Of a stretch of 46,224 nt of DNA, positions 1 to 7,944 are shown one piece after another. A program made the translations under genes and the position numbers. This DNA comes from Paenibacillus sp. 598K (GTDB lineage Bacteria > Bacillota > Bacilli > Paenibacillales > Paenibacillaceae): assembly GCF_003851045.1 (NCBI RefSeq), contig NZ_BFBX01000045.1, forward strand, positions 631 through 46,854, given 5' to 3'. Below the pieces are notes generated by a model. That model did not search any database and was not told where the DNA came from. It saw only the letters and a program-made list of their open reading frames with translations. Within the stretch, counting starts at the first letter, position 1. Every line of letters starts with the position of its first letter.

Positions 1-475
1 CCTGCCGCTGGTACACATCGCCGCTTTGTCCATCGCCCGCCTGCCGTTGCCAGTGCAGCAACAGGCTGCGCGCCAGCCCGTCGAGGATCGCCGGGTGGGC
101 GTCATTTACCCGCCGACGCTCCCCGACTAGCGACCTGCATAGCGCGATGCTCGTCGGGTCTGTTCCCGCATGTAGCAAGGTCTGCTCCCCTAATGCGGCC
201 CGATAAGCCGCCATCCAGCCATCCTCCGGCCGGAGGCCGAAGTAATAATCCCCGCTTGCCCCGTGAGACGAAGGTTCATGCAGGATATAGAGCTGGTAGC
301 GATCCCCCGGCTTGCAGAACAGCAAGTCGCCAGGGCCGAGATCGTACTGCGTCTCATTGACGATAGCATAACATTCTCCTTCCACCTGCAAGCGCAGCAG
401 ATATACCTGTTGCACGTTGCTCGACTGAAAAGGCTTCGTATGTCGCGAATAACCGGCACTGACGACCTCCAGCAC
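1..475 (-). CDS. AraC-family transcriptional regulator, N-terminal part (runs off the window)
   Basis: The minus strand reads without a stop from a GTG at 475 to the window edge, about 158 codons. The start is chosen because AAAGGAGG sits 7 nt upstream. The translation begins VLEVVSAGYSRHTKPFQ and has a cupin-like ligand-binding pattern (residues about 15-75), with YDLGPGDLLFCKPGD typical of the sugar-sensing N-terminal domain of AraC regulators. The DNA-binding domain would lie beyond the window, so the family call rests on the N-terminal half. It is divergent from the sugar oxidoreductase at 730, with 254 nt between the starts, and is a likely regulator of that gene. A different frame starting at an ATG at 513 is also open but lacks the cupin pattern. 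Confidence 0.75.
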   Translation of the reverse strand, partial: MLEVVSAGYSRHTKPFQSSNVQQVYLLRLQVEGECYAIVNETQYDLGPGDLLFCKPGDRYQLYILHEPSSHGASGDYYFGLRPEDGWMAAYRAALGEQTLLHAGTDPTSIALCRSLVGERRRVNDAHPAILDGLARSLLLHWQRQAGDGQSGDVYQRQ

Positions 476-582
476 AAGCCCGCCTCCTTTACCTCCCTCT
501 GACTTGGCTCCATTGTACTCGCAGAAGACGTATGAAGTACAGAAGATCGGAAGATACGTCAATAAAATCGGAATCCACGCTA

Positions 583-612
583 ACGACAATGAGAGCGCTT
601 CAGTCGTATACT
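583..612 (+). promoter_or_regulatory. Candidate sigma-A promoter of the oxidoreductase gene
   Basis: ACGACA (583-588), an 18-nt spacer and TATACT (607-612) resemble a -35/-10 pair. The -10 is good and the -35 is weak. It lies about 115 nt upstream of the start at 730. The spacer holds a cre-like palindrome. Confidence 0.35.
590..603 (+). promoter_or_regulatory. cre-like palindrome (possible CcpA or LacI-type operator)
   Basis: TGAGAGCGCTTCAG has the AGCGCT core of catabolite-responsive elements but departs from TGWAANCGNTNWCA at four positions. Its place between the -35 and -10 of the candidate promoter is what an operator would need. It could also be a site for another LacI-type regulator. 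Confidence 0.3.
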
Positions 613-729
613 GAAACTTGATTATAGTTAGCATTCCGCCCGTTAAGGGTTGTTGAGGTGTAATCGGCAGCTGCGGTCCGGATATGAAGGATTGGCGGAT
701 ACATCAAATAGTACTAGGAGGCAACAGGT

Positions 730-1812
730 ATGGACAAAAAGCTCAGATTAGGCATCGTAGGAACCGGGGGCATCTTCAAGGCCGCGCATCTGCAGCCGCT
801 GCTCGAGCATCCCGAGGTGGAGATCGTCGCCGTCTGCGACATCAAGCCGGGACGCGCCGAGGAGGTGGCGACAGCTAACGGCATCCCTGCTTATTATGAG
901 GATTATAAGGAGATGCTGGCCAAGGAGCAGCTCGACGCCGTCGACATCTGCACCTCGAACCTGTACCATTCCAAGGTCGCTGTCGCAGCGCTGCAAGCGG
1001 GCCTGCATGTATTCTGCGAGAAGCCGGATGCGATCAATCCGGACGAGGCGCAGGCGATGGCCGATGCGGCCCAGGCAAGCGGCAAGGTGCTGATGACGAT
1101 GCGCAACAACCGCTTCACGCCGGCAGCCAAATATATCAAGCGCTACATCGAAAACGGCCTGATGGGCGAGATCTACACCGGACGCTGCGGCTGGCTGCGG
1201 CGGCGCGGCATCCCGGGCAAGGGTGGCTGGTTCACGACCAAGGAGCTGTCGGGCGGCGGGCCGCTGATCGACCTGGGCGTCCACTTCATCGACCTCGCGG
1301 TGTGGCTGATGGGCAATCCGAAGCCTGTGGCGGTGTCGGGGGCGACCTATACCAAGTTTGCCGACGACGAGCTGAGCGACTCCGCGCATAGCAGCTTCGG
1401 GGATAAAGTGAGCGGCAGCGAGGCCGTGTTTGACGTGGAGGATCTGGCGACCGGCTTTATCCGCTTCGAGAATGGGGCGACGCTGCAGCTCGAGTTCAGC
1501 TGGGCCTCGAATGTTGCCGAGGAGATGAACTTCGTCGAGCTGCGCGGCACCAAGTCGGGCTTTAGCCTGAAGCGCGGCGAGCTGGAGGTATTCACCGAGA
1601 CGGCTGGCCAACTGACGAATCTAAAGCCGGCGTTCCGAGGCGAGGCGCCGCCTGCGCACGGCGAGCATCTCAAGCACTTCATCGACGTGGTGCAGCAGCG
1701 GGCAGAGCCAATCAATCTGCCGGAGCATGGCGTCGACATGATCAAGATCCTCTCCGCAATCTATCAATCCGCCGCCGAGGGACGCGAGATTCGGCTCGAC
1801 GGCAAGCTCTAA
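730..1812 (+). CDS. Gfo/Idh/MocA family NAD(P)-dependent sugar oxidoreductase
   Basis: The 360-residue product has the usual length and two-domain plan of the family: an N-terminal Rossmann fold starting GIVGTGGIFKAAH (residues 8-20), the signature CEKP (E97-K98-P99) at the nucleotide/substrate interface, and the C-terminal domain motif DLGVHFID with D181 and H185 as likely substrate-site residues. Family members oxidise or reduce sugars, inositols and sugar acids in the cytoplasm; the substrate cannot be read from sequence. The start is supported by AGGAG at 716-720. It stands alone on this strand, divergent from an AraC regulator, and is followed by the palindrome array instead of a classic terminator. 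Confidence 0.9.
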   Translation: MDKKLRLGIVGTGGIFKAAHLQPLLEHPEVEIVAVCDIKPGRAEEVATANGIPAYYEDYKEMLAKEQLDAVDICTSNLYHSKVAVAALQAGLHVFCEKPDAINPDEAQAMADAAQASGKVLMTMRNNRFTPAAKYIKRYIENGLMGEIYTGRCGWLRRRGIPGKGGWFTTKELSGGGPLIDLGVHFIDLAVWLMGNPKPVAVSGATYTKFADDELSDSAHSSFGDKVSGSEAVFDVEDLATGFIRFENGATLQLEFSWASNVAEEMNFVELRGTKSGFSLKRGELEVFTETAGQLTNLKPAFRGEAPPAHGEHLKHFIDVVQQRAEPINLPEHGVDMIKILSAIYQSAAEGREIRLDGKL

Positions 1813-1837
1813 ACTAGACAGCCCTCAAAATGCCAGG

Positions 1838-2231
1838 GAGGCCCGTGCCCGGAGTTGTGCCAACTATGGCACAAGTACCGGTGAATCAGCGCCCCGGGTT
1901 CGAAGTTGTGCCAAATATGGCACAAGTATCGGCGAAGGAGCGCCCCGGGTCCGAAGTTGTGCCAACTATGGCACAAGTATCGGCGAAGGAGCGCCCCGTG
2001 CCCGAAGTTGTGCCAAATATGGCACAAGTACCGGCGAAGCATCCCCCCGTGCCCGGAGTTGTGCCAACTATGGCACAAGTATCGGCGAAGTAGCGCCCCG
2101 GGTTCGAAGTTGTGCCAACTATGGCACAAGTATCGGCGAAGGAGCGCCCCGTGCTTGAAGTTGTGCCAAATATGGCACAAGTATCGGCGAGGCATCGCCC
2201 CGTGCCCGGAGCTGTGCCAACTATGGCACAA
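1838..2231. repeat. Array of eight 20-nt palindromes with exact 51-nt period
   Basis: The palindrome TTGTGCCAACTATGGCACAA (8-nt arms, 4-nt centre) occurs at 1855, 1906, 1957, 2008, 2059, 2110, 2161 and 2212, each 20 nt long and each exactly 51 nt after the last. Arms are invariant except the first base of copy 8; the centre is ACTA in copies 1, 3, 5, 6, 8 and AATA in 2, 4, 7. The 31-nt spacers are related but mosaic (for example GGAGCGCCCCGGG versus GCATCCCCCCGTG). Because 51 is 17 codons, frames stay open: a minus-strand frame (1809-2324) would encode a 17-residue repeat rich in Cys, His and Trp, but its GTG start lacks a ribosome binding site. No gene is called in 1813-2426; 2232-2426 holds only the leader of the next gene. 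Confidence 0.95.
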
Positions 2232-2426
2232 GTTTCGCTGGACGTGGTGAGCCTCGAACGCATAAGCATTCCCTATTTTAACTGCTGGAGCACTTAAGCA
2301 TCGATCCTTTGGTCGTGCCTGCACGCTTTTTTGAGGATAGTCAGACTAAATGCATCTTGCGATTCATAGACATTTCCGTGCCTCCATGGCATCATAAGGT
2401 CCAAAAGCCCGTGGAGGTGGAGATAA

Positions 2427-3032
2427 ATGAAGCAGGTGTTTAACGATCTGATCAAGCAGGATATCAAGCCGTTGTTGAAGGAGCATGGATACGCCAAAAA
2501 AGGATTGCACTTCAGCAAGGCGACTGATGCGATGACTTATATTATCAGCTTCCAGAAGTCTGCGGGCAATAGCGCGGATCAGCTGATGTTCTATGTGAAC
2601 TGTGGCATCTATAGCGCCGAGCTGGCCGAGATTCAAGGAAAGTCCGTCAACGAAGCCCCCGCAGAAGTGGAGTGCCACTTCCGCGAGCGCATCGAGCACA
2701 TCGCCCAAGGGGTGCCCGCTCGCTATGAACTGACGGAAGCGACGGATATCGATTCGGTTCGGCAGTCGCTGCGCAGCGGTCTCGAGCAGGTGTTAGACTA
2801 TTACGCTCAGATGCCCGATGCCCGATCGATCGTGGACTATTATCGCGCCATTCCGGCGCTGCATCTGGGCGAGGAAGGGATGCGCTTGCTGATCCGCTCC
2901 GGCGAGCCGGACGCGGCCAGAGCTTATGTGGCGGCTTTGCGGGACAAGCACGGAGAAGAGAATCGGTGGTCGTACTTTGAAGGGAAGTATCAGGCGATTT
3001 TTGCTGAGTACGGGGAGGACATAGGGTCGTAA
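2427..3032 (+). CDS. DUF4304-like protein
   Basis: The 201-residue protein opens MKQVFNDLIKQDIKPLLK and continues with GYAKKGLHF and an IISFQKSAGNSADQLMFYVN segment, the pattern of DUF4304 (small cytoplasmic proteins of unknown function, common in accessory and immunity-type neighbourhoods). There is no signal peptide or membrane segment. The ribosome binding site is GGAGG at 2413-2417 or GGAG at 2419-2422. A CCTCCA at 2391-2396 can pair with TGGAGG at 2412-2417, so the site could be partly masked in the mRNA. It is convergent with the next gene across a bidirectional terminator. Family assignment is from pattern memory; no function is claimed. Confidence 0.7.
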   Translation: MKQVFNDLIKQDIKPLLKEHGYAKKGLHFSKATDAMTYIISFQKSAGNSADQLMFYVNCGIYSAELAEIQGKSVNEAPAEVECHFRERIEHIAQGVPARYELTEATDIDSVRQSLRSGLEQVLDYYAQMPDARSIVDYYRAIPALHLGEEGMRLLIRSGEPDAARAYVAALRDKHGEENRWSYFEGKYQAIFAEYGEDIGS

Positions 3033-3052
3033 TGCTCCAACTCGATAAGACA

Positions 3053-3090
3053 AAAAGGGCTGCTCAGGTTCGATCTGCGGCAGTCCTTTT
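3053..3090. terminator. Bidirectional intrinsic terminator
   Basis: AAAAGGGCTGC and GCAGTCCTTTT (with one G-U pair) form a stem between the convergent genes ending at 3032 and 3128, with T-runs in both directions. Confidence 0.7.
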
Positions 3091-3127
3091 GGCGTGTGAA
3101 TGAGAACGACATCGTTAACCGTGCTTG

Positions 3128-3763
3128 TCATAGGGGCGATGGCTCTTCGATAGAAACGTTGATCTGATCCAGTAGAGTATAGTTATAGACGATCTCGTCC
3201 CGAATCTTATCATAGAGGCTCTGCTTATAAGCATCGAATTGCTCCTCGCTCGTAATCTCTTCCTTCTCTACCATGTCATCGCGCAGGGCGACGAGATAGA
3301 GCCCGTGGCGGTATCCTTCTCTTGTCCTTTCCGACTGCCAGTGCTGCTCCTCGCTTACACCCTTCATCTCGTAGGTTTTGGCCATCAGCGGCAGTATCCA
3401 CGCCTCTTGCTCGTCATCGGGATCGATCTGTTCTAGCGCATCTCGTTGAGAAGCGATCTGCTCATCGATATCCGCCTCGGGCACGGAGAGGCCTCGACGT
3501 TCGGCTTCTTGTGCGATCAGCTTTGGCGTCAGCAGACGTTCGATGAGTTGTTCGTCGCTGGCTTCCGGCACCTCATGCCCCAATGAGCGGAGCAAGGCGC
3601 GATTTTGTTTTATTTCCACGAATTCCTCTTGCTCTACTGTAACTTCTTTTACCTGAGCCACCGCCGTCGGGCTCATTCGATTGCCCATGAAGTAGGTTGC
3701 AGCGAAGATGCCAGCCACTACGCAAACTGCCAGGATGGATAGGAGCCATATCCTCTGTCTCAT
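3128..3763 (-). CDS. Membrane-anchored protein with SurA-N-like region
   Basis: The start is placed at 3763, where GGAGGAGAGG precedes MRQRIWLLSILAVCV; an upstream in-frame ATG (3844) lacks such a site. The 211-residue product has one N-terminal membrane segment (about residues 5-25) without a lipobox, so it should be an outside-facing anchored protein. The rest is highly charged and helical. The stretch with LLRSLGHEVPEASDEQLIER and LIAQEAERRGLSVPEADID resembles the SurA/PrsA-type N-terminal chaperone region (helices around an Ile/Leu-Ala-Glu-Ala-Glu-Arg-Gly motif). No PPIase domain follows. It may be a small foldase-like or stress-related protein; the role is unknown. Confidence 0.65.
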   Translation of the reverse strand: MRQRIWLLSILAVCVVAGIFAATYFMGNRMSPTAVAQVKEVTVEQEEFVEIKQNRALLRSLGHEVPEASDEQLIERLLTPKLIAQEAERRGLSVPEADIDEQIASQRDALEQIDPDDEQEAWILPLMAKTYEMKGVSEEQHWQSERTREGYRHGLYLVALRDDMVEKEEITSEEQFDAYKQSLYDKIRDEIVYNYTLLDQINVSIEEPSPL

Positions 3764-3949
3764 CCGTGCCTCTCCTCCTTTTGTTACCCGCACACCTGAT
3801 TTTCCAATTTTTATGACCATACCATACCGAATTGCTATCATCAACCGTTAGTAGCACTATTCTGAACTACCGCTTGCGGCCCCGCCTGTCCCATGCCCGA
3901 ATCTCATGGTAGGATAGGAGTAAGCATCGAAATGATGGAGGAGGTTATG

Positions 3950-4540
3950 ATGGAATTTGCTTTTGTGTTGGATACGCATGGGACCTGTGTGCATCAGTTG
4001 AGGGATGAGCTGGTGCCGCTGGAGGAGCTGGCCCAGGGCTGGAGCTTCTCCTACGGCATCGTCATCGCACTGCGCGTCCTGCCGGAGAGCTATGGCCGCA
4101 AGACGTTCCGTCGGTTCGACAGCCGGGAGCAGGTGCTGTATCTGGATATCAGCATCAGCTATGAGCAGTATCTGCGCATGTCCAAGCATGAGCAGCGGGA
4201 AGCGTTAGGCTTGCAACTGGACCAGTATCTGTCCGAGTCGCTGGCCAAGTACCCCAAGCACGCCGACAAATCGGCCCGGGAGGCGCTGTTGACGCAAGTG
4301 AGGGAGTGGATGGAGGCGAACGACTGGCTGAACGGCAGGCTACAGCGGGCACGCGAGCTGCTCGGTCAGGATATAGGACTGCATGAGATTAGTAGGCAAC
4401 TGGACCTGCCTTTGGCCGAGGTCGAACAGCTCTTGCTTCGTATGCACCATGCGGATGAGCGGGCGGATATCCATCCCGACAATATAGCCGCTGGGGGGGC
4501 GTGCAGCCCTAACCGAATAATAAGGAGTGAGTCGCCGTGA
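3950..4540 (+). CDS. Uncharacterised protein, immunity-like N-terminal region and HTH-like C-terminal region
   Basis: GGAGGAGG (3937-3944) is followed by two adjacent ATGs at 3947 and 3950; the second has the better spacing (5 nt), giving 196 residues. Residues 1-100 (SYGIVIALRVLP, GRKTFRRFDS, LYLDISISYEQYLRMSKHEQ) recall bacterial polymorphic-toxin immunity families such as Imm44, but this is from memory only. Residues about 125-160 (ELLGQDIGLHEISRQLDLPL) look like a helix-turn-helix. The stop overlaps the GTG start of the pentapeptide-repeat gene (GTGA), so the two are translationally coupled and probably act together. No toxin gene is nearby. Confidence 0.6.
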   Translation: MEFAFVLDTHGTCVHQLRDELVPLEELAQGWSFSYGIVIALRVLPESYGRKTFRRFDSREQVLYLDISISYEQYLRMSKHEQREALGLQLDQYLSESLAKYPKHADKSAREALLTQVREWMEANDWLNGRLQRARELLGQDIGLHEISRQLDLPLAEVEQLLLRMHHADERADIHPDNIAAGGACSPNRIIRSESP

Positions 4541-5175
4541 ACAAAAAACAAGCTGCCGCCCGATGGTCACCCGAACAGATAGCCGGGTTCCAGGAGGAGC
4601 TGGCTGCCATAACAGGCAAACGCAATATACACAAAAAAGAGCGTGCCCTCCCATCCTCTCCCTTCGGGCTGACGGAGGAGGGCTACGCGGACTTCAGAGG
4701 GGTCGCCCTGACCGAAGCCATGGAATATCTTACGCTGGAACGGGTCGATTTGTCCTATGCCCAGTTTCTGGACGCTGCTACGCTGCGCTCATCGACTCTG
4801 TCCCATTGCCTGCTCCAAGGCATTAAGTTGACTAACCGATTCGTGACGCGCCATTTCGAGCATTGTTCCTTCCGCCAGTCCAATCTCAGCCAGGCCAGGT
4901 TAGGCGAGCGGTTTGTGGATTGTGACTTTACAAGCAGCAATCTGAGCAAGGCGATCGCCAGGGATGTGTCGTTCGTGCGGTGCCGATTCGATGCCGCAAA
5001 GCTTCGCGGGGCGATGCTTATGCATTGTGTGTTTGAAGACTGCAGCTTCGAGGGCAGCGTACTGGGGGGCGGCTCCTTCTACGGGAGTCGGTTCATTGGC
5101 GCTACGGACAGCCTCCCGGAGTGGAGCGATACGATCGTGGATGGCATCAAGATGAATGATGTGCCGCTGGTGTAG
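4537..5175 (+). CDS. Pentapeptide-repeat protein
   Basis: The 212-residue protein starts at a GTG overlapping the previous stop by 4 nt, with AAGGAG about 9 nt upstream. From about residue 60 it shows successive A/S-(N/D/F)-L/F-x-x repeats (VDLSYAQFLDAATLRSSTLS, SNLSQARLG, CDFTSSNLSKAI, CRFDAAKLRGAML, CSFEGSVLGG), which fold as a right-handed quadrilateral beta-helix. Known members include DNA-gyrase-protecting (Qnr/MfpA-like) proteins, but most are uncharacterised, and nothing here proves gyrase binding. The N-terminal 60 residues are basic and unrelated to the repeats. Coupling to the upstream immunity-like gene suggests a joint, possibly protective, role. Confidence 0.85.
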   Translation: MNKKQAAARWSPEQIAGFQEELAAITGKRNIHKKERALPSSPFGLTEEGYADFRGVALTEAMEYLTLERVDLSYAQFLDAATLRSSTLSHCLLQGIKLTNRFVTRHFEHCSFRQSNLSQARLGERFVDCDFTSSNLSKAIARDVSFVRCRFDAAKLRGAMLMHCVFEDCSFEGSVLGGGSFYGSRFIGATDSLPEWSDTIVDGIKMNDVPLV

Positions 5176-5226
5176 CTCCTATGGATATCAAAATCCGCAG
5201 ATTGTTATAAATACCTGCGATTAGCC

Positions 5227-5256
5227 TTGACCGTCCTTGCCGGAGGGCGGTACACT
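5227..5256 (+). promoter_or_regulatory. Candidate sigma-A promoter upstream of the membrane AraC regulator
   Basis: TTGACC (5227-5232), an 18-nt spacer and TACACT (5251-5256) form a plausible promoter about 100 nt upstream of the start at 5359. Confidence 0.4.
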
Positions 5257-5289
5257 CTGACATAATGTACGCCTGCCCGCGCGCGTAAG

Positions 5290-5313
5290 CCTCCTTAGAC
5301 TTGCTTAAGGAGG
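5290..5313 (+). other. Hairpin holding a perfect but misplaced Shine-Dalgarno sequence
   Basis: CCTCCTTA (5290-5297) is the exact complement of TAAGGAGG (5306-5313) with an 8-nt loop. TAAGGAGG is an ideal ribosome-binding sequence, yet it lies 45 nt before the ATG at 5359 and has no start codon at usable distance. It may be a leader structure that affects translation or mRNA stability. Confidence 0.5.
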
Positions 5314-5358
5314 TCGTACGGCCGGGCAGGCCATCTTACGGAGTGGAGTGGTCAGCCG

Positions 5359-7812
5359 ATGAAACTGATGGGGCATATCGCCGGCAGGAAATTTTTGCAG
5401 CGCATCCTCTTTTATTTCAACCTCTCCATGGCCGGGCTGCTGCTCATAACGGCTCTGTCCTTCTATCTCTTCTCCCGCGATACGATCCTGCAGACCCAGC
5501 AGGAAGCCAATCAGAAGGTGCTGACGCAGATCAAGCACAACATCAATTACATTCATGATATCGTGCGCAATCTCGGTATGGTGGCCACGCTCGATCCGAG
5601 CATCATCTACCTGATGAATGCAGCGCAGCCCGACCCGGTCATGAAATTCCAGACGCTGCGCAAGCTGGATATTCTGGCGGACTCCACGTCCTTTGTCGAA
5701 TCCATCGTCGTCTACAGCGGAGCTGCCGACCAGTTCTACAGCGCCGGCTCCGGGGTCTGGTCGCGCCAGCACTGGCCGGAGCTGCAGCAGCGGCTGCTGG
5801 CGCGGCTGGGTCCCTCCGATGTAGGACTGCTGGCGCAGCTCCTGCCGCTCAAGCTGGACGAGAGTGGAGCTTATGTCGACTTGTTCTCCTATATCGTGGT
5901 GGATCATTATCCCGGTCAGGGCGCGACGCCCAACGCCGTCGTTGTCAACATCCGGCCGGAGTGGATCTTCGAGAATATTATGCAGCTGGACAATATGACG
6001 GACACGCGGAGCGGCATGGTGCTGGTCGACGAGCGCGGCCGCCTGCTGCAATCGGAAGGGATGGAAGCGCTGCAGCCGCCGGCTGTTCAGGCGTATCTGT
6101 CTGCGACGCACGCGACATCGGAAGCCGAGGCCACGGCCGATTTCTCGATCCGTCCGATCGGAGGGGACAGGTACGTCATCTCTGAGCTTAGTGTCGGCGT
6201 CAGCCAGTGGAAGGTGCTCAATATCCTGCCCTACGAGCAGGTGATGGGCCGAGCCGAGACGCTGCGCAATGCGATGCTGCTGCTGATCGGCGCGTTCCTC
6301 GTCGCCAGCTTCGTCCTGTCGCTCGTCATCTCCAACCGGCTGTATCGCCCGGTGGGCAAGCTGTTCGAGCTGTTCAAGCGGACCGGCTTGCCAGGCGGCG
6401 ACACGGGGGCGGCGACGGCGGTCGCTGCCAGCGAGGACGAGATGCGCTTCATCACGGATGTGTATCAATCGACGCTGGAGAAGCTGCGCGAGGTCGATCA
6501 GGAGGGGAGCCGCAGCCGCAAGATTGTCGGCGACTATTACCTGCGCCGCTGGATCGCGGACAGCGCAACGATGACGCCGGAGGAGCTGCAGCATTGTGCC
6601 GAGGCGAGCCCGCAGCTCTTCGCATCTGCCGAGGCGAGTCCGCAGCTGTTCGTATCTGCGGAGGCAAGCCCGCAGCTATTCGCGCCTGCGGAGACGACCG
6701 AGTCCGAGCTGGAGCCGCGCTGGGCGATCGCTGTCGTCGCGCTCGATCAGCCGCACGCTCCCGGCGGCGTGATGTCGCAGGCGGAGGCGCGTCAGGAGAA
6801 GCTCTACCGGTTCGCAGCCTGCAATATTATCGAGGAGACGCTAGCCAGACGTTACCCCAACCGGGTGGTGGATATGAACGGCGAGTATCTGGTCGCCATC
6901 CTGCAAGTAGAGACCGGGGAGGTAGACATGAGCGGGCTGGCGGGCCTGCTCGGCGAGGCGCAGCAGACGTACAAGCGCTTCTACCGGGGCCGCACCTTCG
7001 CAGCGGCGCTGAACCAGGCGGCCGTCGCCTACAGCGAGCTGACCGCAACCTACGAAGCCGCCGTGCAGCAGCTCATGTACCGGCTGGCGCTCGGCCCGGA
7101 CGCGATCATCACGTCAGACGCGATCGAGGGCAACCTGACACGCCAGGACTTCGCGATCCCGGCAGAGCTGGAGCACAAGCTGGCGGAGGGTCTGCGGGCC
7201 AAAAATGCAGACGCCGTGCAGGCGGTGCTGGGACGGATATTCGGGCTGATCCGGGCCATTCATTACGATTACATGACGTATGCGGTCATGCAGGTGATTC
7301 TGGTCATCAAGCAGATTCTCCGCGAGCCGGCCTTCGCGGCGCATGCAGGCTCGGTCGAGCTGCAGCATCTGAATCGCAAGGTGCTGCAGGCCGAATCGCT
7401 GACAGGCATGCAGGAGCTGCTCGGCGGGTACCTCGCCCAGATCTGCCAAGCGGACCACTCGCCACTCAAGGAAGACCGCAACAAGCTGATCGTCGATACG
7501 ATGAAGGAGTTCATCGAGATCCATTACGCCGACATTAACCTGAGCCTGCAGTCGATCGCCGAGCATCTGAAGATGTCCCCGGCCTACGTCGGACGACTCT
7601 TCAAGCAGTATGAGCAGTGCTCGGTGGGGGATTATCTGAATAGCTACCGGCTGGAGAAAGCGTGCGAGCTGCTGGTCGGCAGCAGCTACAACGTCAAGGA
7701 GGTCGCCGACTGTCTCGGCTTCAACAACGCCAGCTACTTCATCACCCTGTTCAAGAAAAAATACGGCATGACTCCGAAGGAGTATCGCCTGAATGCTGCG
7801 CTGGGACAATAA
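5359..7812 (+). CDS. Membrane-bound AraC-family transcriptional regulator with extracellular sensor
   Basis: The 817-residue product has a transmembrane helix at about residues 16-38, an extracellular Cache-like sensor (about 40-290), a second helix near 305-330, a long cytoplasmic region with degenerate HAMP-like start, and a C-terminal AraC DNA-binding domain (about 710-812) with two helix-turn-helix motifs (LSLQSIAEHLKMSPAYVGRLF and VKEVADCLGFNNASYF). This one-component design, common in Paenibacillus, senses an outside ligand and regulates neighbouring transport genes without a kinase. Start: GGAGTGG about 7 nt upstream. It is followed by the SLH surface enzyme and an ABC importer on the same strand, its likely targets. 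A 30-bp tandem repeat lies in the linker (6598-6687). Confidence 0.9.
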   Translation: MKLMGHIAGRKFLQRILFYFNLSMAGLLLITALSFYLFSRDTILQTQQEANQKVLTQIKHNINYIHDIVRNLGMVATLDPSIIYLMNAAQPDPVMKFQTLRKLDILADSTSFVESIVVYSGAADQFYSAGSGVWSRQHWPELQQRLLARLGPSDVGLLAQLLPLKLDESGAYVDLFSYIVVDHYPGQGATPNAVVVNIRPEWIFENIMQLDNMTDTRSGMVLVDERGRLLQSEGMEALQPPAVQAYLSATHATSEAEATADFSIRPIGGDRYVISELSVGVSQWKVLNILPYEQVMGRAETLRNAMLLLIGAFLVASFVLSLVISNRLYRPVGKLFELFKRTGLPGGDTGAATAVAASEDEMRFITDVYQSTLEKLREVDQEGSRSRKIVGDYYLRRWIADSATMTPEELQHCAEASPQLFASAEASPQLFVSAEASPQLFAPAETTESELEPRWAIAVVALDQPHAPGGVMSQAEARQEKLYRFAACNIIEETLARRYPNRVVDMNGEYLVAILQVETGEVDMSGLAGLLGEAQQTYKRFYRGRTFAAALNQAAVAYSELTATYEAAVQQLMYRLALGPDAIITSDAIEGNLTRQDFAIPAELEHKLAEGLRAKNADAVQAVLGRIFGLIRAIHYDYMTYAVMQVILVIKQILREPAFAAHAGSVELQHLNRKVLQAESLTGMQELLGGYLAQICQADHSPLKEDRNKLIVDTMKEFIEIHYADINLSLQSIAEHLKMSPAYVGRLFKQYEQCSVGDYLNSYRLEKACELLVGSSYNVKEVADCLGFNNASYFITLFKKKYGMTPKEYRLNAALGQ
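6598..6687 (+). repeat. Three 30-bp in-frame tandem repeats inside the regulator gene
   Basis: Three copies encode AEASPQLF followed by AS, VS or AP (residues about 414-443 of the regulator). The copies differ mostly at third codon positions (CTC/CTG/CTA), so the duplication is not very recent and the peptide has been kept. Confidence 0.9.
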
Positions 7813-7838
7813 TTTTTCGCGCGATATTCATATAAAAG

Positions 7839-7881
7839 CCCAAAATTAAAACCCGCCTGCGCATGATTCGCGAATTTTGGG
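7839..7881. repeat. Inverted repeat before the surface enzyme gene
   Basis: CCCAAAATT (7839-7847) and AATTTTGGG (7873-7881) are perfect 9-nt arms around 25 nt, between the regulator stop (7812) and the next start (7945). No T-run follows on the plus strand, so an operator or leader hairpin is as likely as a terminator. Confidence 0.5.
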
Positions 7882-7944
7882 ATATCCTCCAGCGCCTCCT
7901 CTTGCCACAATACAGGGGCAATCCATTTCAGATTCAGGGAAAGG

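Noticed and set aside
190..513. A 107-codon minus-strand frame starting at an ATG near 513
   Set aside because: It is out of frame with the cupin-like AraC reading frame, which has the better start context.
1838..2231. CRISPR-like look of regularly spaced palindromes
   Set aside because: The spacers are related to each other, the repeat is only 20 nt, and no cas genes are nearby.
1809..2324. A 171-codon minus-strand open frame with 17-residue Cys/His/Trp repeats over the palindrome array
   Set aside because: The GTG start has no ribosome binding site, the plus strand is also open over long parts, and openness follows from the 51-nt period. It is treated as a by-product of the repeat.
5301..5558. 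A TTG-initiated short frame after TAAGGAGG
   Set aside because: The ribosome binding sequence lies inside that frame, not before it, and the frame overlaps the N-terminus of the regulator.
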